DNA of 18,197 nucleotides from NCBI GenBank assembly GCA_934096585.1, contig CAKOMG010000011.1:1-18197 (forward strand), given 5' to 3'. The position numbers and the translations under genes were made by a program. The notes under the pieces are model-generated. The model was not told where the DNA came from. It ran no database searches and saw only the letters and a program-made list of their open reading frames with translations. This DNA comes from an uncultured Bacilli bacterium (lineage in GTDB: Bacteria; Bacillota_I; Bacilli_A; ML615J-28; CAG-698). The stretch's first letter is position 1, and every line of letters starts with the position of its first letter. Positions 1-8,119 of this stretch are shown one piece after another.

Positions 1-756
1 ACATTAACTGTTGATAGTAACCATACAATTGCATCTTCAGTTGTTACTTATGAATGGAAGATTACACCAGCTGAAATAGTTGTTTCTGAATTAACATGGA
101 GTGTAAAACCAACTCAAGTATATAATGGAACTGAATTAACAGCAACAATTACTAACTTACCAGAAGGTGTAGAAGTAGAATATCAAAATAACAAAGGAAC
201 AGATGCTGGTACATACACAACAACAGCAACATTAACTGTTGATAGTAACCATACAATTGCATCTTCAGTTGTTACTTATGAATGGAAGATTACACCAGCT
301 GAAATTTCTCTTCCTGAATTAACATGGAGTGTAAAACCAACTCAAGTATATAATGGAACTGAATTAACAGCAACAATTACTAACTTACCAGAAGGTGTAG
401 AAGTAGAATATCAAAACAACAAAGGAACAGATGCTGGTACATACACAACAACAGCAACATTAACTGTTGACAGTAACCATACAATTGCATCTTCAGTTGT
501 TACTTATGAATGGAAGATTACACCAGCTGAAATTTCTCTTCCTGAATTAACATGGAGTGTAAAACCAACTCAAGTATATAATGGAACTGAATTAACAGCA
601 ACAATTACTAACTTACCAGAAGGTGTAGAAGTAGAATATCAAAACAACAAAGGAACAGATGCTGGTACATACACAACAACAGCAACATTAACTGTTGATA
701 GTAACCATACAATTGCATCTACAGTTGTTACTTATGAATGGAAGATTACACCAAAA
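1..756 (+). repeat. Tandem 228-bp coding repeats (3 full copies plus a partial fourth)
   Basis: The string acattaactgttga (or gttgata) recurs at 1, 229, 457 and 685, giving an exact period of 228 bp (76 codons). Copies differ at only a few positions: gaaatagttgtttct in the first against gaaatttctcttcct in the next two, an aat/aac change near 190 and 418, gac for gat near 470, and acagtt for tcagtt near 721. The fourth copy stops matching after about 756 and passes into a diverged module. The array begins before the window. Confidence 0.95.
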
Positions 757-2052
757 ACTATTTTCTTAACAAGTGTTACATGGAGTTATAATGAACCATT
801 TATTTATGATGGAAAAGCTCATGAAGTTGTAATTCTTGATTTACCTGCAGGTGTAGAAGCTATTTATCAAGATAATAGTGCAATTAGTGTAGGTACTTAT
901 ACTGCTAAAGCAACTTTATCAGTAAAGGATAAAAATAGTGAATTAAGTCAATCTGTATTTACTTGTGAGTGGGAAATAAAACTTTCTACAAATCCAACTG
1001 ATACAAAGAAAGATTTTGCAAGTCAAGATGGTACTATTAAAGTAATAGCTAAGAATGGTGTTCCTTCAGATAACAATTTAAATGTTATTGATAAAACTAA
1101 TGATTATAAAGATGTCGATTTATCTAAAATATTAGGTAAAAACGAAAAAGGTGAAATCAAAGGCGCTTATGATATTCGCTTTGAAAAAAATGGTACAGAA
1201 GTAACAGTTGCAGATGATTTCACAGTAAGAATGTTAATTCCAGAAAAATTACTTAATAAAACAATTAAAGTAATTCATATTGATGATGCTGGAAATGTTA
1301 CTGATATTCAATTCACTCGTGAAGGTAATTATGTAGTATTCCAAACAACTCATTTCTCAATTTATGCTATAGTTCAAGTTGCTTCTACGCATACTATTCC
1401 ATGGATTATTTGGGTTATTATAGCATTATTAATAATCTTCATCATTGGATTAGTTGTTGCTATTTTATTAAAACACAATGATCCAGCTACAATTGAAGAA
1501 AATGAATTCATTCAAGAAATGAGAGAAGAATTAGTTAATGAAGAAACTAATGATTCAGAAAAAACTAATGATACAATAGATCTAGAAACTGATGAAGAAA
1601 GCGATGATATTACTGAAGAAGAAAAAGTAAGCTTTGAAGAAGAAAAACCTGTTGAAATTCCAGAACCAGAGACAGAAAATGATAAATTCGAAGATAGTTA
1701 CTTTGGTAATTTAATCAATGCTGAAGACGATACAAAAGGATATTATGCAATACTTAAGAAAGAAATCCTATCTTATTGTTTAGAAGATCAAAATATTGAA
1801 ACAAAAATTTCATGGCATAACGAAACATTTATGATTAATGATGAAATGGTTGCGAGATTCAAGATGAGAAACAATAAGTTATATGTAAGTCTTCCATTAA
1901 CTGCTAGCGAATATCTTGAAACTTCAGATATTACAGATCCTTCAACAACATTTATATGCTGCATTAAAAATGGTAGAAGATGTAAATATACAAAAGGATT
2001 AATATCAATAGTTATGAATAAGTATGGATTAACAAAAAAAGAAAATCATTAA
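1..2052 (+). CDS. Repeat-rich surface protein with MBG-like Ig repeats, one TM helix and a cytoplasmic tail (5' end outside window)
   Basis: The frame is open from base 1 to the TAA at 2052, so 683 residues of a larger protein are visible and the start lies upstream. Residues 1-252 are three full and one partial copies of a 76-residue repeat (core ELTWSVKPTQVYNGTEL, then GTDAGTYTTTATLTV), which resembles MBG/YDG-type Ig-like adhesin modules. A diverged copy fills about 253-329. A stalk follows, ending near TTHFSIYAIV, as is common before the anchor of Gram-positive surface proteins. One hydrophobic helix lies at about 467-490. There is no LPxTG signal. After the helix come about 190 residues: an acidic Glu/Asp-rich linker, then a compact domain (about 580-678, containing ISWHNETF, VARFKMRNNKLYVSL and RRCKYTKGL). 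The exported part is probably an adhesin; the ligand is unknown. Exact subfamily of the repeat is uncertain. Confidence 0.85.
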   Translation, partial: TLTVDSNHTIASSVVTYEWKITPAEIVVSELTWSVKPTQVYNGTELTATITNLPEGVEVEYQNNKGTDAGTYTTTATLTVDSNHTIASSVVTYEWKITPAEISLPELTWSVKPTQVYNGTELTATITNLPEGVEVEYQNNKGTDAGTYTTTATLTVDSNHTIASSVVTYEWKITPAEISLPELTWSVKPTQVYNGTELTATITNLPEGVEVEYQNNKGTDAGTYTTTATLTVDSNHTIASTVVTYEWKITPKTIFLTSVTWSYNEPFIYDGKAHEVVILDLPAGVEAIYQDNSAISVGTYTAKATLSVKDKNSELSQSVFTCEWEIKLSTNPTDTKKDFASQDGTIKVIAKNGVPSDNNLNVIDKTNDYKDVDLSKILGKNEKGEIKGAYDIRFEKNGTEVTVADDFTVRMLIPEKLLNKTIKVIHIDDAGNVTDIQFTREGNYVVFQTTHFSIYAIVQVASTHTIPWIIWVIIALLIIFIIGLVVAILLKHNDPATIEENEFIQEMREELVNEETNDSEKTNDTIDLETDEESDDITEEEKVSFEEEKPVEIPEPETENDKFEDSYFGNLINAEDDTKGYYAILKKEILSYCLEDQNIETKISWHNETFMINDEMVARFKMRNNKLYVSLPLTASEYLETSDITDPSTTFICCIKNGRRCKYTKGLISIVMNKYGLTKKENH

Positions 2053-2074
2053 TTATTTATAATAATTAATGAAC

Positions 2075-2107
2075 GAAGGGTGTATTAATAATATGCCCTT
2101 CTTTTTT
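2075..2107 (+). terminator. Rho-independent terminator of the surface-protein gene
   Basis: Stem gaaggg (2075-2080) pairs with cccttc (2096-2101), extended inward by wobble and AT pairs, and is followed by six T residues (2102-2107). It separates the surface-protein gene from the ABC transporter. Confidence 0.9.
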
Positions 2108-2159
2108 AATGCCTATAATTCATACCCTAAAAATACCTTAAAGCATTAGTTTTATAATC

Positions 2160-2188
2160 TTTTATTAATTTAGTTTTTATGTTATAAT
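2160..2188 (+). promoter_or_regulatory. Candidate promoter of the ABC transporter gene
   Basis: A perfect TATAAT -10 box lies at 2183-2188. The -35 region 17 bases upstream (ttttat, 2160-2165) is weak. It is the only good -10 between the upstream terminator and the start at 2272. Confidence 0.5.
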
Positions 2189-2271
2189 GGTTTTATAGAA
2201 AAAGTCAGTATTCTATATTTGTATAAAAATAAAATGATATAAATATTATTAGCATTAGAAATGGAGAAAAA

Positions 2272-5109
2272 ATGATTGAAATTAAAAACATTACTAAAAT
2301 TTATCATCCTAAAAAAGGAGATACTGTAACAGCACTTAATAACGTAAGTTTAAAATTTCCTCAAACAGGACTAGTTTTTGTTCTTGGAAAATCTGGAAGT
2401 GGAAAATCAACCCTTTTAAATATTATGGGAGGGTTAGATAATGCAGATAGTGGTGAAATCATTGTCAAAGGAAAGTCGTCTAAAGATTTTTCCATAGAAG
2501 ATTTTGACAGCTATCGAAACACATATTTGGGATTTATTTTTCAAGAGTATAATATTCTTGAGGATTTTAATGTTGGAGCTAATATTGCGTTGGCACTGAA
2601 ATTGCAAGGCGAAAAAACAACAAATGAAAAAATTGATGAAATTTTAAATGAAGTTGATCTTGCGGGATTTGCTAAAAGAAAACCAAATGAATTGAGTGGA
2701 GGACAAAAACAAAGAGTAGCAATTGCACGTGCATTAGTAAAGAATCCAGAAATTATAATGGCTGATGAACCTACAGGAGCTTTAGATAGCAATACTGGTA
2801 TTCAAGTTTTCAATACATTGAGAAAGTTGTCTAAAAATAAACTAGTGATTGTTGTGTCTCATGACCGCGAGTTTGCGGAAGAGTATGGAGACAGAGTTAT
2901 TGAACTTAAAGATGGAGAAGTGATTTCTGACATAGAAAAAAAACATATTGATGCTACTATTGAAAACGAAGGCGTAAAAAATTACAATGATAAATTATTG
3001 CATTTTGTTCAAGGCTATCAATTAACAACTGAAGATATTGCTCGAATTAATTCATATTTAAAGCAACATGATGCATTTTTATCGTTAGATGTAAAAATAA
3101 ATAATGATGTACAAACTGCAGCCCATATTAATGAAGAAGGAAAAATGGATATGTTTGTCCCTACTGATGAAAGTGCAATTCAGATTTCTTCAGAAAAGCC
3201 ATTTAAACTTATCAAATCACATATGCCGATTAAAGAAAGTTTTAAAATAGGTGTTAGTAGTTTGAAAACAAAACCTATTAGATTAGTTATTACTATTTTG
3301 TTGTGCTTTATATGTTTTACTATGTTTGGTATTGTGGATAGTTTTGCCGCATACGATAGCAAAAAAGCCATTGTGAATTCTATTTATGATAGCAACATAA
3401 ATTATACTACATTTAAAAAAATGGTTAATGTTGATAATTATGAGGATTCATATTTTTTGGAAAAGAATCTTTCTGATTCCGACCTTGTCCAATTACAAAA
3501 AGCATTAGGTATCTCTTTTTTACCTGTATTGTCTGAAAAAAACAATAGTTATTTTGGTGGAGGTGCTAGTATTGCCTCAAGTTTTTTAAAAGAAGCAAAA
3601 AGCAATGTTTATAATGGCGATATTAATGGTATTGTAGAAATTAATAATTCAATTATTGAAAAACACAATTTAAAGTTAGTTGCAGGACGTATGCCTATTA
3701 ATCATAATGAAATTGCAATTAGCGATTATGCTTTTGATTGTTTTAAAAAATGGGGTTATTCACACATAAATTTAATGGGTGATGTTGAAGAAAGTAAAAA
3801 CATTGATGCATCAAATATAACATCTGGTCAAGATTTTATAGCAAAAGAGCCTAATATCCTAATTGAAGGGACTACTTTAAATGGAATTTTTAAGATTGTT
3901 GGAATTATAAAAACAGGGTATAATTATTCTAGATATGATGCTCTTGACAAAACAATTAATAAAGATGATGCTCTTGATTATTATGTATTGCAAGATCAAT
4001 TTACAAGTGAACATGGAAGTTCATTTGCTGGGATGCTTTTTGGTTGTGATAATTTTATAAATTCTTATCTTGAATACAGTGGCGTCGGTGGTGAAATTCC
4101 TGGAAAAGCTAGTTTCGAATGCATAGAAATTAATGGCGAGTCTAGTGGAATACATATGGGTAGTAATTATACACATTATTTTACAGCTGATGATTATTCT
4201 GATATCGTGTATTTAAGTAACAGTCAAACAACGCTTTTGGATAATGAAATTATGTTAGGAATTAATATAATTATAAAATCCTTAAAAAACATTTATTATA
4301 ATAATTCAAATATCATTGAAAAATTAGATAATTTAGTAATTGATAAAATGAATGTTGAGGAAATTAAAACTATAATTAAACCTCTCCTTGAAAACATTAA
4401 AATTCAAATGAAATGTGGAGGAATTCTTAATCCTTATTTAAATAAAACTCTTACTATAAAAGGATTTTTCTTTGAAAATGAAGATGTTGATGATCAATTT
4501 GTTTGTGTATCTCAGTCATTGAGAACTGAAATTAAAAACATTCCAGTTGACAAGTATTCAATGGTAATATCTGGCGAAAAATTATCTAAACGTGATTTAG
4601 AAAAAGTTGTGAATTTTTCAATGCAAACTAATAATGGTGTTAAATATTCACTTGTAAATTATGTTGTTTCTGTTGAAACCATGGTTGGTTCACTTATTAA
4701 ATCTATAGCACAAGTTTTATTATATATTGGTATAGGCATATTCATATTTGCGATTGTTTTGTTTATGACATATATATCAGCATCAGTTACATACAAAAAA
4801 AGTGAGATAGGAATATTGCGTGCTGTAGGTGCACGTTCTAGCGATGTTTTTGGTATTTTCTTTAATGAAGCATTAGCCATTGCATTTATAGTATTCTGTT
4901 TAGCTGCAATTGGTAGTAGTATTTCAGTTGCTATTACCAATTCCACACTAAGATCTTCCTATGGGTTACCAATAACGTTACTTAGTTATGGCATTCGAGA
5001 AATTTGTTTTATCTTTTTTGGTTGCATTATAACTTCACTTTTAGCAAGTTTTATTCCAGTAATAAAAATAGCTCGTAAAAAACCAGTAGATGCAATTAAA
5101 AATAGATAG
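2272..5109 (+). CDS. MacB-type ABC transporter, fused ATPase and FtsX permease
   Basis: A 945-residue single-chain exporter half. The N-terminal ATPase (about 1-225) has Walker A GKSGSGKST (39-47), Q-loop Q91, signature LSGGQ (141-145), Walker B IIMADEP (161-167) and H-loop H197. A linker of about 110 residues leads to TM1 (about 337-358). A large extracytoplasmic domain of about 450 residues follows, then TM2-TM4 at about 811-835, 862-884 and 907-932. EIGILRAVGAR and the C-terminal IARKKPVDAI are FtsX hallmarks. The order ATPase, TM1, extracellular domain, TM2-4 is that of MacB, which works as a homodimer moving substrates outside the membrane rather than by a classical pore. The substrate cannot be read from sequence; peptides, lipoproteins or antimicrobials are usual for the family. 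GGAG (2263-2266) sits 5 bases before the ATG. No accessory protein or regulator gene is adjacent. Confidence 0.92.
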   Translation: MIEIKNITKIYHPKKGDTVTALNNVSLKFPQTGLVFVLGKSGSGKSTLLNIMGGLDNADSGEIIVKGKSSKDFSIEDFDSYRNTYLGFIFQEYNILEDFNVGANIALALKLQGEKTTNEKIDEILNEVDLAGFAKRKPNELSGGQKQRVAIARALVKNPEIIMADEPTGALDSNTGIQVFNTLRKLSKNKLVIVVSHDREFAEEYGDRVIELKDGEVISDIEKKHIDATIENEGVKNYNDKLLHFVQGYQLTTEDIARINSYLKQHDAFLSLDVKINNDVQTAAHINEEGKMDMFVPTDESAIQISSEKPFKLIKSHMPIKESFKIGVSSLKTKPIRLVITILLCFICFTMFGIVDSFAAYDSKKAIVNSIYDSNINYTTFKKMVNVDNYEDSYFLEKNLSDSDLVQLQKALGISFLPVLSEKNNSYFGGGASIASSFLKEAKSNVYNGDINGIVEINNSIIEKHNLKLVAGRMPINHNEIAISDYAFDCFKKWGYSHINLMGDVEESKNIDASNITSGQDFIAKEPNILIEGTTLNGIFKIVGIIKTGYNYSRYDALDKTINKDDALDYYVLQDQFTSEHGSSFAGMLFGCDNFINSYLEYSGVGGEIPGKASFECIEINGESSGIHMGSNYTHYFTADDYSDIVYLSNSQTTLLDNEIMLGINIIIKSLKNIYYNNSNIIEKLDNLVIDKMNVEEIKTIIKPLLENIKIQMKCGGILNPYLNKTLTIKGFFFENEDVDDQFVCVSQSLRTEIKNIPVDKYSMVISGEKLSKRDLEKVVNFSMQTNNGVKYSLVNYVVSVETMVGSLIKSIAQVLLYIGIGIFIFAIVLFMTYISASVTYKKSEIGILRAVGARSSDVFGIFFNEALAIAFIVFCLAAIGSSISVAITNSTLRSSYGLPITLLSYGIREICFIFFGCIITSLLASFIPVIKIARKKPVDAIKNR

Positions 5110-5138
5110 TTAAAAAAGATAACAATAAGTTTAATTAT

Positions 5139-5173
5139 AAAAATAAGTTCCTTTTATAGGGGCTTATTTTTAT
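5139..5173 (+). terminator. Rho-independent terminator after the ABC transporter
   Basis: The stem aaaaataagttcc (5139-5151) pairs with ggggcttattttt (5159-5171) through about 13 pairs, two of them G-T, around a 7-base loop, and ends in T residues. Confidence 0.85.
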
Positions 5174-5264
5174 TAAACTCAAACTATTAAATTCTATTTT
5201 AAATATATTATTTTATGTTCGTATCTTAATATTACCATAAAAATAAAAAAAATTTATAAAACAC

Positions 5265-5293
5265 TTGTATTTCGAGAGTAAAAGTAGTATAAT
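5265..5293 (+). promoter_or_regulatory. Promoter of tRNA-Leu (and possibly degV)
   Basis: The -35 box TTGTAT (5265-5270) and -10 box TATAAT (5288-5293) are 17 bases apart. The -10 lies 14 bases before the mature tRNA 5' end. Confidence 0.8.
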
Positions 5294-5306
5294 ATACTAT
5301 AGTTGC

Positions 5307-5389
5307 GCGGGCGTGGCGGAACTGGCAGACGCGCTAGACTTAGGCTCTAGTTCTTCGGAGTGCAGGTTCGATTCCTGTCGCCCGCACCA
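5307..5389 (+). tRNA. tRNA-Leu (anticodon TAG)
   Basis: This is an 83-base class II tRNA with encoded CCA (5387-5389). The acceptor stem gcgggcg (5307-5313) pairs with cgcccgc (5379-5385). The anticodon stem ctaga/tctag encloses loop cttaggc, giving anticodon TAG at 5341-5343, which reads CUA-type Leu codons. The long variable arm (about 5351-5362) has the ttcttcggag form expected for tRNA-Leu, and the T arm is gcaggttcgattcctgt. Confidence 0.97.
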
Positions 5390-5456
5390 ATTGTATTGAA
5401 GAGGGATGTACGTTAGTATATTCTTTTTTTTTATAATTGTATAGGAGGTTAAAAAA

Positions 5457-6395
5457 ATGTCAATAAAAATATATACGGATGCTGGATCCAATTTATTTAA
5501 AAATATTTTGGAACAAAAAAATCTTGATATTACTGTGTTACCAATGTCTGTAAAGCTTGGAGAAAAAGAGTACAAATGTTATGATGATGATATAAATGTT
5601 GAAGAACTTTCTGAAAGCTTTTATAATCAAATGAAAGATGGAGTTTTAACAAAAACATCTCTTACTAATCCTGGACTTTTTATTAAACATATTGAAAAAG
5701 AAATAGAAGAAGGAAACCAAGTTATTTATGTTTCTTTGGCAAGTGGTATATCAAGTACCTTTCAGACTTCACAAATGTTTGCGAATGAAATTAATGAAGA
5801 ACATAAAGAAACATTAGTGAAAGTAATCGATTCTAAAACTGCCAGTTTTGGTGAAGCAATGATTGCAATTTATGCTTATAATCTTGTTTGTGAAGGCTTG
5901 AGTTTTGAAGAAGTAGTTTCAAAAACTGAAGATTATGTGAGTAAAGTTAGATCTGAGTTTACAGTTGATAGTATTAAATATTTAGCAAACACAGGAAGAG
6001 TATCTAAACTTACAGCAACTATTGCAACTGTATTATCAATTAAACCATTATTATATGGGTCAATGGAAGGTAAAATAGAAGTTACATCTAAATGCCGTGG
6101 TAGAAATAATGCTATTAATGCTTTAACTGAACAAGTTATAAAACATATTAAGAATAAAGAACAAACAGTATATATTGCTCATTGTAATGCAATTGATGAT
6201 GCAAATAAAATTAAAGAAAAGCTTATTGAAGCCGGAATAAAAAATGTAGAAGTTTATTTTTATGATTTAGTAACGGGTGCTCATGTAGGTCCTGGCACAT
6301 TAGCTGTTTTTTATGAAGGTGATAATAGAACAATTGAGAGAAAAAGTATCGTTAAAGATATCATTAGTAAAATTAAAAGAGAGCCTAATAACTAG
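5457..6395 (+). CDS. DegV family fatty-acid-binding protein
   Basis: A 312-residue cytoplasmic protein of the DegV/FakB type. In studied Firmicutes these bind a single fatty acid and present it to the kinase FakA for phosphorylation, feeding exogenous fatty acids into phospholipid synthesis. Family marks are the N-terminal IYTDAGSNL, TSLTNPG (67-73), SGISSTFQ (96-103), the YLANTGRVSK region (about 180) and AHVGPGTLAVFY (275-286), the loop that closes over the ligand carboxylate. It is slightly longer than the usual 280-290 residues because of a basic C-terminal extension. AGGAGG (5443-5448) is 8 bases before the ATG. No separate promoter is evident after tRNA-Leu, so it may be read from the tRNA promoter. 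No FakA gene is in view. The fatty-acid assignment rests on family, and ligand choice is unknown. Confidence 0.93.
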   Translation: MSIKIYTDAGSNLFKNILEQKNLDITVLPMSVKLGEKEYKCYDDDINVEELSESFYNQMKDGVLTKTSLTNPGLFIKHIEKEIEEGNQVIYVSLASGISSTFQTSQMFANEINEEHKETLVKVIDSKTASFGEAMIAIYAYNLVCEGLSFEEVVSKTEDYVSKVRSEFTVDSIKYLANTGRVSKLTATIATVLSIKPLLYGSMEGKIEVTSKCRGRNNAINALTEQVIKHIKNKEQTVYIAHCNAIDDANKIKEKLIEAGIKNVEVYFYDLVTGAHVGPGTLAVFYEGDNRTIERKSIVKDIISKIKREPNN

Positions 6396-6404
6396 GCTCT
6401 TTAT
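6378..6404 (+). terminator. Terminator overlapping the degV stop codon
   Basis: Stem agagccta (6380-6387) pairs perfectly with taggctct (6393-6400) around loop ataac, followed by ttatttt. The TAG stop at 6393-6395 is the start of the 3' arm. Confidence 0.88.
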
Positions 6405-6408
6405 TTTC

Positions 6409-6437
6409 GTGACATTTTTTAATAATTGTGGTAAAAT
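6409..6437 (+). promoter_or_regulatory. Promoter of the flavoprotein/ybaK operon
   Basis: GTGACA (6409-6414) and TAAAAT (6432-6437) are separated by 17 bases, directly after the degV terminator and 31 bases before the ATG at 6469. Confidence 0.75.
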
Positions 6438-6468
6438 AAAGATAATAATAAAATGTAAAGGAGTTAAA

Positions 6469-7302
6469 ATGTATAATACAATAATTATAGGAGCAGGGCC
6501 AGCAGGAATTAGTGCTGGAATATATTTAATTAGAGCAGGTGTAAATGTACTTATTATTGAAAACAATACTAGTTCTTTACTTAAAGCCGGGAAAATAGAA
6601 AATTATTTTGGCTTTGCTAATTCTATTTCTGGAATAGAATTGTTAAATAATGGTAAACAACAATTTAAAAATCTTGGTGGCACAATTATAAATGATGAAA
6701 TAGTAACCATTGCTTTTGAAACTAATTTAGAGGTTATAGGAAAAGAAAGATATGAATGCGAAAATTTAATTATTGCAACGGGTGCATCAAGGCTATTACC
6801 TCACATCAATGGATTAGAAGAGGGGCCACATGTTTCTTTTTGTGCAGTATGTGATGGCTTTTTTTACAAAGATAAAAATGTGGCTGTGTTAGGTTCAGGT
6901 TTATATGCAATTACTGAAGCCACACATTTATCAAATGTAACTGATAAAATAACAATACTTACAAATAATAAACCAATTAGTAATGTTAAGTTTTTAGTAA
7001 ATAAGGATACAATACATCATGTTGAAAAGGATACAAATCAAATAATTGTACATTTTGAAAACGGAAAAATAGAAAAATATGATGGTATATTTATTGCTGA
7101 AGGCGTGGCAGGATCATGTGCTCTTGCTAAAAAAATAGGCGTAAAGTTAGATGGTGATAAAATTGTTGTAAATGAACAAAGAAAAACTAATATTCCAAAT
7201 ATTTATGCAATTGGCGATTGCGTTGATGGACCAAAGCAAATAGCAAAGGCTGTAGACGATGGAATGAAAGCAGCACTGGATATAATTAGAAAGAAGAAGT
7301 AA
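6469..7302 (+). CDS. Thioredoxin-reductase-like FAD disulfide oxidoreductase (short form)
   Basis: A 277-residue protein of the thioredoxin reductase fold. It has the FAD-binding GAGPAG (8-13), ATGASR (about 103-108), the redox pair C125-A-V-C128 in CAVCDG, a second dinucleotide site GSGLYA (142-147), and the C-terminal FAD motif YAIGDC (246-251) with KQIAKAVDDGMKAA. Bacterial TrxB is usually about 310 residues and carries an HRRxxxRA motif for NADPH; here the matching stretch reads ILTNNKPIS, so NADPH use is doubtful, and NADH or ferredoxin-type donors are possible. A start at 6313 would overlap degV; the ATG at 6469 has AAAGGAG (6457-6463) 5 bases before it and begins the canonical N-terminus. 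It lies one base upstream of the ybaK-like gene, with which it probably forms an operon. The electron acceptor is inferred only. Confidence 0.9.
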   Translation: MYNTIIIGAGPAGISAGIYLIRAGVNVLIIENNTSSLLKAGKIENYFGFANSISGIELLNNGKQQFKNLGGTIINDEIVTIAFETNLEVIGKERYECENLIIATGASRLLPHINGLEEGPHVSFCAVCDGFFYKDKNVAVLGSGLYAITEATHLSNVTDKITILTNNKPISNVKFLVNKDTIHHVEKDTNQIIVHFENGKIEKYDGIFIAEGVAGSCALAKKIGVKLDGDKIVVNEQRKTNIPNIYAIGDCVDGPKQIAKAVDDGMKAALDIIRKKK

Positions 7303-7303
7303 T

Positions 7304-7774
7304 ATGGAAGAAAAAACAATGGTTATGAAAATATTGGATGCAAAAAAGATCCAATACAATCATTATTCTTACGTGGCAGATTCCCAAACAACTGGTATAG
7401 AAATAGCAAAAATGTTAAACGAAGATCCAAAAAATGTTTTTAAAACATTAGTCACAATTGGCAAAAGTGGTAAAAATTATGTTTTTGTTATCCCAGTAGA
7501 AAAAGAATTAGATTTAAAGAAAGCAGCAAAATCTGTAAACGAAAAGTATATTGAAATGATTAAATCTAAAGATTTATTAATGACAACAGGATATATTCAT
7601 GGTGGTTGTTCACCAATTGGTATGAAAAAAACATTAATCACCTTTTTTGATGAATCGATTAATAAGCTAGACAAAGTAATATTTAGTGGTGGAAAAATAG
7701 GATTTCAAGTGGAGTTAAATGTGAAAGATTTGTACAAAGTGGTTAATTATAAAACAGCTGATTTGATTATATAA
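7304..7774 (+). CDS. ybaK: YbaK/EbsC-type Cys-tRNA(Pro) deacylase
   Basis: A 156-residue protein of the YbaK/ProX aminoacyl-tRNA editing fold. In the characterised Haemophilus enzyme this domain hydrolyses Cys-tRNA(Pro) made in error by prolyl-tRNA synthetase. Supporting motifs are VFKTLV with the conserved lysine K47, the FVIPVEKELDLKKAAK segment, and GGCSPIGMKK (100-109), the signature loop. Length matches the family (about 155-160). The first ATG lies one base after the flavoprotein stop, preceded only by a purine-rich stretch (agaaagaagaag). Two further in-frame ATGs (7319 and 7325) follow a ggaag element, so the N-terminus may be 5-7 residues shorter. It is convergent with the XRE gene. 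Substrate preference within the editing family cannot be settled from sequence alone. Confidence 0.9.
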   Translation: MEEKTMVMKILDAKKIQYNHYSYVADSQTTGIEIAKMLNEDPKNVFKTLVTIGKSGKNYVFVIPVEKELDLKKAAKSVNEKYIEMIKSKDLLMTTGYIHGGCSPIGMKKTLITFFDESINKLDKVIFSGGKIGFQVELNVKDLYKVVNYKTADLII

Positions 7775-7792
7775 TTTAAAGAAAATTTCCTA

Positions 7793-7820
7793 TAAAAAAA
7801 GAATAGATTGCTCTATTCTT
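7793..7820 (-). terminator. Terminator of the minus-strand XRE gene
   Basis: aagaataga (7799-7807) pairs with tctattctt (7812-7820) around loop ttgc. The A-run at 7794-7800 becomes a T-tract on the minus strand, so it is a good terminator for the XRE gene, whose stop codon lies in the stem. On the + strand it lacks a T-tract, so termination of the ybaK transcript is less sure. Confidence 0.75.
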
Positions 7821-8115
7821 CATCATCGTAGTCTTTTTTCTTTGCTAAATAACTTTCGTAAATTAATTTTATTTGTTCAACCATTTCTTGGTTTAATTGA
7901 TTATTATAAAAGGATGTATTAACATCTAATAAATAATCAATGCTTACATTTAATACTTCTCCTAGTTTTTTAAGTTGAACTAAACTAGGTTCTTGAAATC
8001 CGTTCTCAATACGTGAGTAACTTGATTGAGTCATAGGAATTAAATTGGCAACTTCGCCTTGTGTCAATCCTAATCTAGTTCTTGTATCGTATAATCGTTG
8101 TGAAAAAATAGACAT
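7813..8115 (-). CDS. XRE-family helix-turn-helix regulator
   Basis: A 100-residue protein. Residues about 5-60 form a classical Cro/C1-type HTH: QRLYDTRTRLGLTQGEVANL, then MTQSSYSRIENGFQEPS as the recognition helix, and LVQLKKLGEVLNVSIDYLL. The C-terminal 35 residues are a charged helical tail (EMVEQIKLIYESYLAKKK) that may support dimerisation. It should be a cytoplasmic DNA-binding repressor; its target is unknown. I start it at the ATG at 8115 because a strong AGAGGTGA ribosome binding site sits 5 bases before it; a GTG at 8124 is part of that site. It is divergent from the glycerate kinase gene across only 57 bp, so control of that gene or of itself is plausible. Confidence 0.9.
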   Translation of the reverse strand: MSIFSQRLYDTRTRLGLTQGEVANLIPMTQSSYSRIENGFQEPSLVQLKKLGEVLNVSIDYLLDVNTSFYNNQLNQEMVEQIKLIYESYLAKKKDYDDEE

Positions 8116-8119
8116 ATTG

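Noticed and set aside
1..756. CRISPR-like or satellite repeat
   Set aside because: The period is 228 bp, an exact multiple of three, and the frame is open throughout; it encodes protein repeats.
5297..5575. Minus-strand frame over tRNA-Leu and the start of degV
   Set aside because: It is a translated tRNA (a common spurious annotation) running antisense into a well-supported gene.
6313..6468. In-frame upstream extension of the flavoprotein with an ATG at 6313
   Set aside because: It overlaps the degV 3' end and its terminator, has no ribosome binding site, and runs through the mapped promoter; ATG 6469 has AAAGGAG and starts the canonical FAD motif.
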